DNA from: Roseovarius sp. ZX-A-9
GTDB lineage: Bacteria > Pseudomonadota > Alphaproteobacteria > Rhodobacterales > Rhodobacteraceae
Direction: 5' to 3'
Length of the DNA: 39,445 nucleotides
Assembly (NCBI RefSeq): GCF_028369135.1
Contig: NZ_JAPWHW010000030.1
Location: forward strand, 1 to 39,445
In this document: piece by piece, positions 34,599 to 39,445 of the stretch
Layout: each line of letters starts with the position of its first letter
Position numbering within the stretch: the first letter of the stretch is position 1
The notes under the pieces: model-generated
Seen by the model: only the letters and a program-made list of their open reading frames with translations
The model's database searches: none
What the model was told of the DNA's origin: nothing
Translations under genes and position numbers: made by a program

Positions 34599-34951
34599 GG
34601 CCGAAACGCGTCAGATCATAGCTACCGCAGCGAGACTGGCCACGATGCCAGCTCGAGAGGTGAGTTCAGGGTTACTCAAACAAAGACTTACGCCTGAGTT
34701 CATAAGTGAACGATGAACACGATTCCTGTTGAAATGCCAGATAATTATCGGCGGAAATGGCGCGGCGCGGGAAACACTCCGTTTCACACGCGGCACCCAA
34801 TCCGTCGCCCGAACCGCAGGCGAGGCTACGCAAAATCGCGCACCCTTTGGAGAGGCCTACCGGCGGTGAGGCCGATGTTACCCCGTGAAAAGGCCGCAAT
34901 GCCGCAGACCGTCACCGCACCAAGTTTCAGAATGCCGAGCCGCGCCCTGCG
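34599..34951. promoter_or_regulatory. 353-bp regulatory gap between tviB-like gene and MarR gene
   Basis: No gene seen. It should separate the two-gene sugar nucleotide module from the main run and probably carries the promoter for the MarR gene. It holds the palindrome GTTCA-TAAG-TGAAC at 34698-34711, with another GAAC half at 34715-34718. Confidence 0.5.
34698..34711. promoter_or_regulatory. 14-bp palindrome, candidate MarR operator
   Basis: GTTCA (34698-34702) and TGAAC (34707-34711) are perfect inverted arms with a 4-nt spacer, about 100 bp upstream of the MarR ATG. The size suits a winged-helix dimer. A related GAACT/AGTTC palindrome lies upstream of the VPLPA gene. Confidence 0.4.
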
Positions 34952-34964
34952 TCAAAGACGCAGG
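34946..34964. terminator. 8-bp hairpin overlapping the dehydrogenase stop codon
   Basis: CCTGCGTC and GACGCAGG flank a 3-nt loop and enclose the stop at 34952-34954. No T-tract follows on the minus strand, so termination is doubtful; it may be a pause or RNA-stability element. Confidence 0.3.
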
Positions 34965-36241
34965 TCGCTGTCGCCTGCCGGAAAGACATATTTCAGGTCG
35001 TAAAGAACGTGCCCGTCTCGACCGTATTTGCGAAGCTCGGCTACCCCGGCGTCCCGGAACTGGGTGTGAGCCACGGCCAGCAAAATGGCGTCATAAGCGC
35101 CCTCATCTGGCTTTGCGGCCATTTGGATACCGAACTCCGCCCGGGCCTCCTCTGGGTCGACCCATGGGTCATGCACATCGACATTCACCCCGAACTCTTC
35201 GAGCTCCCGGATGGTGTCGATCACGCGCGTGTTCCGCAAATCCGGGCAATTTTCCTTGAAGGTCAGACCGAGCACCAGAACCTTGGCCCCATTGACCTGA
35301 GTTTGACGGTTGATCAGCGCCTTGACCAACTGACTGGCCACGTAGGCCCCCATGCCGTCATTCAGGCGCCGACCGGCGAGGATGATCTGTGGGTGGTGGC
35401 CGATCTCTTCTGCCTTGTGGGTAAGATAGTAAGGATCCACCCCAATGCAGTGCCCCCCAACCAGACCCGGCCGGAACGGTAGAAAATTCCACTTGGTCCC
35501 CGCCGCCTTCAAGACCGCCTCGGTATCAATGCCGAGCTTGTTAAAGATGATGGCCAGCTCATTCATCAAGGCGATATTGAGATCGCGCTGCGTGTTTTCG
35601 ATGACCTTGGCCGCTTCAGCTACGCGAATGCTGCTCGCCTTGTGGGTTCCGACCGGAATGATCGCATTGTAGAGCGCGTCGATCCGCTCCGCAGCTTCCG
35701 GCGTGGAGCCCGACGTTACCTTGACGATCGTCGGCAACCGGCGCTCCGTATCACCGGGATTGATGCGTTCTGGGGAATAGCCCACGGTAAAGTCGTCGTT
35801 CAGGGTTAACCCCGAGACGCGCTCCAGAATCGGAACACAGAACTCTTCTGTGGCGCCGGGGTAAACCGTAGACTCGTAGATCACTGTATCGCCAGACTTC
35901 AATACGCTACCGACCGTCTCGGAGGCACCTTTCAGCGGCGAGAGGTCTGGCCGTTTCGAGCGATCGATGGGCGTGGGCACGGTCACGATGAATACCGTGC
36001 AGTCCTTGAGGTCCTCGACCTTCGCCGATGTGGTCAAATGGGCCGCATCGCGAAGCTCGCCCTCCGAGACTTCGCGCGTGTTGTCCCGGCCTTTCTGAAT
36101 GTCCGCGACGCGGGCCGGGTTGATGTCAAAGCCAACCGTCTTGAATTTCTTTCCAAACTCAACGGCGAGGGGCAACCCCACGTAGCCGAGCCCGATGACC
36201 GCGATCTTCATATTATCGGGGAAAGCCTTCTCACTTGTCAT
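34952..36241 (-). CDS. tviB: UDP-sugar 6-dehydrogenase, TviB/WbpA type
   Basis: 429 residues. The UDP-glucose/GDP-mannose dehydrogenase fold: IAVIGLGYVGLPLAVEFGKK, IVTVPTPID, ESTVYPGATEE, and the catalytic-Cys block GGHCIGVDPYYL. Overall it matches UDP-GlcNAc/GalNAc 6-dehydrogenases (TviB, WbpA/WbpO) better than UDP-glucose dehydrogenase. The product would be a UDP-HexNAcA, a uronic acid that AsnB or the ATP-grasp enzyme could amidate. ATG 36241 has AGAGG 6 nt upstream and overlaps the epimerase stop by 11 nt; ATG 36211 is an alternative. Confidence 0.92.
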   Translation of the reverse strand: MTSEKAFPDNMKIAVIGLGYVGLPLAVEFGKKFKTVGFDINPARVADIQKGRDNTREVSEGELRDAAHLTTSAKVEDLKDCTVFIVTVPTPIDRSKRPDLSPLKGASETVGSVLKSGDTVIYESTVYPGATEEFCVPILERVSGLTLNDDFTVGYSPERINPGDTERRLPTIVKVTSGSTPEAAERIDALYNAIIPVGTHKASSIRVAEAAKVIENTQRDLNIALMNELAIIFNKLGIDTEAVLKAAGTKWNFLPFRPGLVGGHCIGVDPYYLTHKAEEIGHHPQIILAGRRLNDGMGAYVASQLVKALINRQTQVNGAKVLVLGLTFKENCPDLRNTRVIDTIRELEEFGVNVDVHDPWVDPEEARAEFGIQMAAKPDEGAYDAILLAVAHTQFRDAGVAELRKYGRDGHVLYDLKYVFPAGDSDLRL

Positions 36242-37268
36242 AGTAACCTCTGAACCACTTTACGAAATCCCGAATGCCATCCTTGATATCAGTCTGAGGA
36301 CGGTACCCGGTCAAATTCTGCAACAGTTCCGCATTGGCCCAGGTCGCAGGAACATCTCCCGGCTGGATGTCCATGTAGTTGCGTATCGCCTTGACCCCGA
36401 GTTCGTCCTCGATCGCATCCACGAAATCGAGAAGCCGAACCTTGTCGGAATTGCCGATATTCACCACGCGGAAGGGCGCCACCGGCGACAGGCTGTCGCC
36501 CTCTTCGATATCCTCTGGCGTAGCGGGCCGCACGGGTGGCGTGTCGATCAAAAGCCGGATGCCCCGGACGAGATCGTCAATATAGGTAAAGTCCCGATGC
36601 ATGTCGCCATGGTTATAGATATCGATCGGACGGCCATCGAGAATGGCATCGACAAACTTGAACAGCGCCAGGTCGGGCCGCCCCCAGGGTCCGTAGACGG
36701 TGAAAAACCGGAACATCGTCGTCGGCAAGGTCCACAGATGCGCATAGGCGTGCGCCATGCTCTCGTTGGCCTTCTTGGTGGCGGCATATATCGTGAGCTG
36801 CGTATCGGCCTTCTCGGTTTCCTGAAACGGCATGTCCAGATTGGCGCCATATACCGATGACGTTGACGCCATCAAAAGGTGCCTGACCTCCAGCTTACGG
36901 GCGGCCTCCATGACGTTGAAGGTTCCGATGACGTTACTGTCAAGGTAAGCTCGCGGGTTCTCAAGCGAGTAGCGCACTCCGGCCTGAGCCGCGAGATGGA
37001 CGATCACGTCCGGCTTGAACTCCTCGGCGACGGACCACACAAGGGCCTCATCCTCCAGCATACCTTCGGTTGCCGAGAACCCTTCGTTCTGCAGCAGCAT
37101 GGCGTGTCGCTTTTGCTTCAGCGTCACGTCGTAGTAATCCGTCATCCCATCATAGCCATGAACCCGAAAGCCTTCAGCCAGCAAAAGCTTCGCCAGGTGG
37201 AATCCGATGAACCCGGCTGTGCCGGTAATCAAAACGCGCGTCAAAATATCAATCCTATGTGTTGTCAC
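36231..37268 (-). CDS. NAD-dependent epimerase, UDP-glucuronate 4-epimerase-like
   Basis: 345 residues. An extended SDR enzyme with VLITGTAGFIGFHLAKLL, VHLAAQAGVRYSL, STSSVYG and IYAATKKANE (Tyr-x3-Lys); the RFFTVYGPWGRPDLALF block is typical of UDP-glucuronate 4-epimerases. It should convert UDP-GlcA to UDP-GalA. It is the first gene of the minus-strand run. The frame starts at GTG 37268 (GAGG 6 nt upstream); TTG 37244 is an alternative with AGGA upstream that would give a more usual N-terminus. Confidence 0.92.
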   Translation of the reverse strand: MTTHRIDILTRVLITGTAGFIGFHLAKLLLAEGFRVHGYDGMTDYYDVTLKQKRHAMLLQNEGFSATEGMLEDEALVWSVAEEFKPDVIVHLAAQAGVRYSLENPRAYLDSNVIGTFNVMEAARKLEVRHLLMASTSSVYGANLDMPFQETEKADTQLTIYAATKKANESMAHAYAHLWTLPTTMFRFFTVYGPWGRPDLALFKFVDAILDGRPIDIYNHGDMHRDFTYIDDLVRGIRLLIDTPPVRPATPEDIEEGDSLSPVAPFRVVNIGNSDKVRLLDFVDAIEDELGVKAIRNYMDIQPGDVPATWANAELLQNLTGYRPQTDIKDGIRDFVKWFRGYYDK

Positions 37269-38087
37269 TCATTGCCTCAGTCAGGATCTGGCAGCCGCGA
37301 GATCGCTGAGAGACCCGTGGGCCAGAAAAAACCACCGAGGAATATTTCGCCAACCCTGCCCATTTCTGGGTTCTTGTCCAGTTGATCCTGTTGCGCGCCC
37401 CGAGAATTTCGACTGCCTCCTGCAATATGGCCACGATCAGTCAAGCTGAAATGCACGCCGCATCGACTCCTTTCCTAAGCGATCGCAAGGCCCACGAAAG
37501 CCACCGGGGCGGGCCGGACATGGCAAATCACTGTGCATGTATCAGCGGTCGAATGAGGCATCCCGGGAGAACTGATTCGCACCGAAATTGCCTGCGACGC
37601 CCTTCAGGGGAGCCGCGGCGCCCCTTGTGTTGGCGGTTTTTTGCCATCGGTTTCATGCGTCGGTTTTGTGCGGCAGATGGCCCAAATCAACACGGGAATC
37701 CACCCGCGCGCCGGGCTTAACCCAGAGCCACTCCCGCGTGGGTTGTGGGTGATTTGTGGCTTTTTGTGGGCAGTTTGACGGTAAGCTTGGGGCAAAATCG
37801 GGAACTTATGGGCCTTAGATACTCCCTGATACCCCTGCATTTCAGGTAGAGATGCCTCAAAAGGGCGCCAAAACCAGAAGAGGTGGTCGCATGTCGATAT
37901 GCCGGGTCATCGCGACGGGGGCATCCGGCATCGTATCTCCAATAGGTTGAAAATCCTACTGTTTCCCGCCTGGAAACGACCGGCAGCAGTCGCCTGCTGA
38001 ATGGTCAGATGGCGCCAAATTCCCCCTGAATCCCCTTGATGAAAATCCCTTTTCACTCCAATATTAATAAAAATCTTACGAATCGAA

Positions 38088-38107
38088 TATTTTGAGGTAT
38101 TTTGAGC
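38088..38107 (+). repeat. Tandem 10-bp direct repeat upstream of sugar transferase
   Basis: TATTTTGAG occurs twice with exact 10-bp period (38088-38097 and 38098-38107, differing only in the tenth base); TATTTTG recurs at 38143. The spacing of one helical turn and the overlap with the putative -35 box suggest a regulator-binding array. Confidence 0.6.
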
Positions 38108-38130
38108 ACGTTGGGATGCCATAGTTAAAT
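38102..38130 (+). promoter_or_regulatory. Candidate sigma70-type promoter for sugar transferase
   Basis: TTGAGC (38102-38107) and TTAAAT (38125-38130) with a 17-nt spacer, ending 21 nt before the TTG start. The -35 overlaps the second copy of the tandem repeat. Confidence 0.45.
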
Positions 38131-38151
38131 TAGTTCTGGGGGTATTTTGTT

Positions 38152-38829
38152 TTGAAGAGTGATTCTGCTGCTTACGGCGTCGCGTTCCCACTCAAGGGAC
38201 GGGGGTATAAGCCTCGTGCCACGTCCGTACACGATCATCGCAAAGGGTTTTTCCTCGCCAAGCGCACAGTCGACTTGGTCTTTGCCGTCTTGGCCTTGCC
38301 GATGCTGGTGGTCCTCACGGTCGTTCTGTATCTGGCCAATCCGTTTATGAACCCAGGGCCGGTCTTCTTTCGCCAAGTCCGGATGGGACAGGATGGAAGA
38401 GCGTTCAGAATATGGAAGTTCCGCACGATGACAGGCGGCCATGCCGATTTGCGGGCAGCCGACGCGCCACTTGACGAGTACCGTATCACGCGGCTCGGAC
38501 GGTTGCTTCGTCGCACCAAGCTCGACGAGCTGCCAAACATCCTGAACATTCTCTCGGGCGAAATGAGCCTTGTCGGCCCGCGACCGGACGCATTCCAGCA
38601 CGCCACCGCATACCTCGCCGATGTTCCCCGCTACGACAAACGCTTTGTCGTGCGGCCCGGCATTACCGGGCTTGCGCAGGTCCGCGGCGGCTATGCCGAC
38701 AACCCGCGAGCTGTTCAGCGCAAAGCGCGCTACGACTGCTTTTACATCAAGCATTCCAGCTTCCTGTTGGAATTGTATGTCATCGCCGCGACATTCGCAG
38801 TTGTGTTCTCCGGGTTCGGACAACGGTGA
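38152..38829 (+). CDS. Polyprenyl-phosphate sugar-1-phosphate transferase (ExoY-like)
   Basis: 225 residues. A single N-terminal membrane segment (about 36-64) precedes the bacterial sugar transferase domain: GPVFFRQVRMGQDGRAFRIW, KFRTM, LDELPNILNILSGEMSLVGPRPD and ITGLAQVRG. It lacks the long N-terminal membrane domain of WbaP, so it is the short ExoY/PglC-like form. It transfers a sugar-1-phosphate from a UDP-sugar to undecaprenyl phosphate, starting repeat-unit synthesis. The start is TTG 38152, with a G-run (GGGGG) about 9 nt before it. Confidence 0.93.
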   Translation: MKSDSAAYGVAFPLKGRGYKPRATSVHDHRKGFFLAKRTVDLVFAVLALPMLVVLTVVLYLANPFMNPGPVFFRQVRMGQDGRAFRIWKFRTMTGGHADLRAADAPLDEYRITRLGRLLRRTKLDELPNILNILSGEMSLVGPRPDAFQHATAYLADVPRYDKRFVVRPGITGLAQVRGGYADNPRAVQRKARYDCFYIKHSSFLLELYVIAATFAVVFSGFGQR

Positions 38830-38832
38830 GCC

Positions 38833-39372
38833 ATGCCTCCTGAGCTGGGCGCTCAAATCGACCATGAGTCGTGGTATCTCGCCCAGCTCAAGCCCGGTGG
38901 ATTAGACCGGGCCATCACCAATCTTGCGCGACAAGGCTACGAGAGCTTCATGCCCTTGCGCGAGGAGACACGCCGTCACGCAGGGCGATGGACAAAGAGC
39001 GTCAAGCCACTGTTCCCGGGATATCTGTTTGTCAAAGTGTCGGACAACAGGCGGAACTGGCGGTCCATCAACGCCACCTACGGCATCTCGCGACTTGTCG
39101 CGCTAGAAGCAGGGCACCCCACTCCAGTCGCACCGGACATCGTCGCGGCGCTGCGGCAGCGAACCAGCGAAGACGGCAAGCTGCAGTCCCCGGCCGAGCT
39201 TGAAGTCGGCGATCAAGTGAGAGTGGTCTCTGGCCCCCTTGCTGACAAGCTGGCCAAAATAGAAGCTATCCCCGAACAGGGCCGCATCTACGTACTGTTT
39301 GAACTCATGGGGAGCTATACCAAGGCAGTTCTGCCTGCTGCCGACGTGGAGCGCTGTACAAACTCACCCTAG
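38833..39372 (+). CDS. NusG/RfaH-like transcription antitermination protein
   Basis: 179 residues. An N-terminal NGN domain (SWYLAQLKPGGLDRAITNLA, then the LFPGYLFVKV block) and a C-terminal KOW domain (about 122-172, LEVGDQVRVVSGPLAD). Specialised NusG paralogues such as RfaH and LoaP keep RNA polymerase going through long polysaccharide operons. It starts 3 nt after the sugar-transferase stop, so the two are co-transcribed. It is a good candidate for promoting read-through of this locus, either the genes to the right or, in trans, the 31-kb run to the left. Confidence 0.92.
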   Translation: MPPELGAQIDHESWYLAQLKPGGLDRAITNLARQGYESFMPLREETRRHAGRWTKSVKPLFPGYLFVKVSDNRRNWRSINATYGISRLVALEAGHPTPVAPDIVAALRQRTSEDGKLQSPAELEVGDQVRVVSGPLADKLAKIEAIPEQGRIYVLFELMGSYTKAVLPAADVERCTNSP

Positions 39373-39445
39373 AGTATCCGTCTTGATCAAGCTGTTTTCG
39401 GTGTCCATTTGCGGTTTTGCTGGACGAGTGCGTTTGCCAATTCGA

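Larger units (their letters stand above)
37269..38151. promoter_or_regulatory. Large divergent regulatory region of the EPS locus
   Basis: 883 bp with no convincing gene. The epimerase-proximal part is GC-rich and the last 130 bp before the sugar transferase are AT-rich. Elements seen include a GTTTCC-CGCCT-GGAAAC palindrome (37961-37977), a near-repeated decamer TCCCCCTGAA/TCCCCTTGAT (38021-38040), and the tandem TATTTTGAG repeat (38088-38107). It likely contains promoters for both directions and binding sites for EPS regulators. Confidence 0.6.

Noticed and set aside
37604..37840. 78-codon minus-strand frame in the divergent region
   Set aside because: No family, no RBS or coupling, and it lies in a region with clear regulatory character; I treat it as chance.
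1..39445. tRNA, rRNA or CRISPR array
   Set aside because: Reading both strands I saw no cloverleaf-like tRNA segment, no rRNA sequence and no regularly spaced repeats; short non-coding RNAs cannot be excluded by eye.

Overview
The window looks like chromosomal DNA of an alphaproteobacterium of the Rhodobacterales (Roseobacter-type). The basis is family recognition: an XrtD-type exosortase beside a protein with a VPLPA-CTERM tail, a MarR-type regulator of the kind found in exopolysaccharide (EPS) loci, moderately high GC, and many GTG/TTG starts in tightly overlapping genes. Most of the window is one large EPS or surface-glycan locus built around pseudaminic acid (Pse).

Layout. 1-83: the last 26 codons of an IS630-type transposase. 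84-683: no gene seen. 684-3332 (+): a fused class III aminotransferase and cyanobacterial-type acyl-ACP reductase, ending at a perfect 15-bp bidirectional terminator hairpin. 3542-5155 (-): exosortase XrtD fused to an EpsI domain. 5743-6282 (+): its likely substrate, a small secreted VPLPA-CTERM protein. 6354-37268 (-): about 28 genes on one strand, mostly overlapping by 1-13 nt (TGATG, ATGA, GTGA). 37269-38151: a large divergent regulatory region. 38152-39372 (+): a polyprenyl-phosphate sugar-1-phosphate transferase and a NusG/RfaH-like antiterminator.

In transcription order the minus-strand run holds: a UDP-glucuronate 4-epimerase-like enzyme and a TviB/WbpA-type UDP-sugar dehydrogenase; the MarR regulator, a small membrane protein, a GT4 glycosyltransferase, a YdcF-like protein, an acyltransferase-3, an 84-residue orphan and a PglK-like ABC flippase. 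Then come pseB, a Pse-associated methylase, pseC, pseF, a pseG-pseH fusion and pseI, which is a complete UDP-GlcNAc to CMP-Pse pathway. After these follow a likely transferase, a sulfotransferase, a GT-A enzyme, a divergent asparagine-synthase-like protein, a GT4, a polysaccharide deacetylase, a formyltransferase, a hexapeptide acyltransferase, an ATP-grasp/LMW-phosphatase fusion, a DUF2334-like deacetylase, a second sulfotransferase, two GT4 enzymes and an AsnB.

Together the genes predict a sulfated, acylated, possibly formylated and amidated heteropolysaccharide containing pseudaminic acid. It would be started by the sugar-1-phosphate transferase, assembled on a polyprenyl carrier and flipped by the ABC protein. 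No Wzy polymerase, Wzx flippase or Wza/Wzc export gene is visible, so the locus probably continues to the right. The XrtD/VPLPA pair and the fatty-amine-type fusion enzyme at the left end are the least conventional parts. Two stretches (about 16.2-19.0 kb and 20.6-22.1 kb) are clearly more AT-rich than their neighbours and look like exchanged cassettes.
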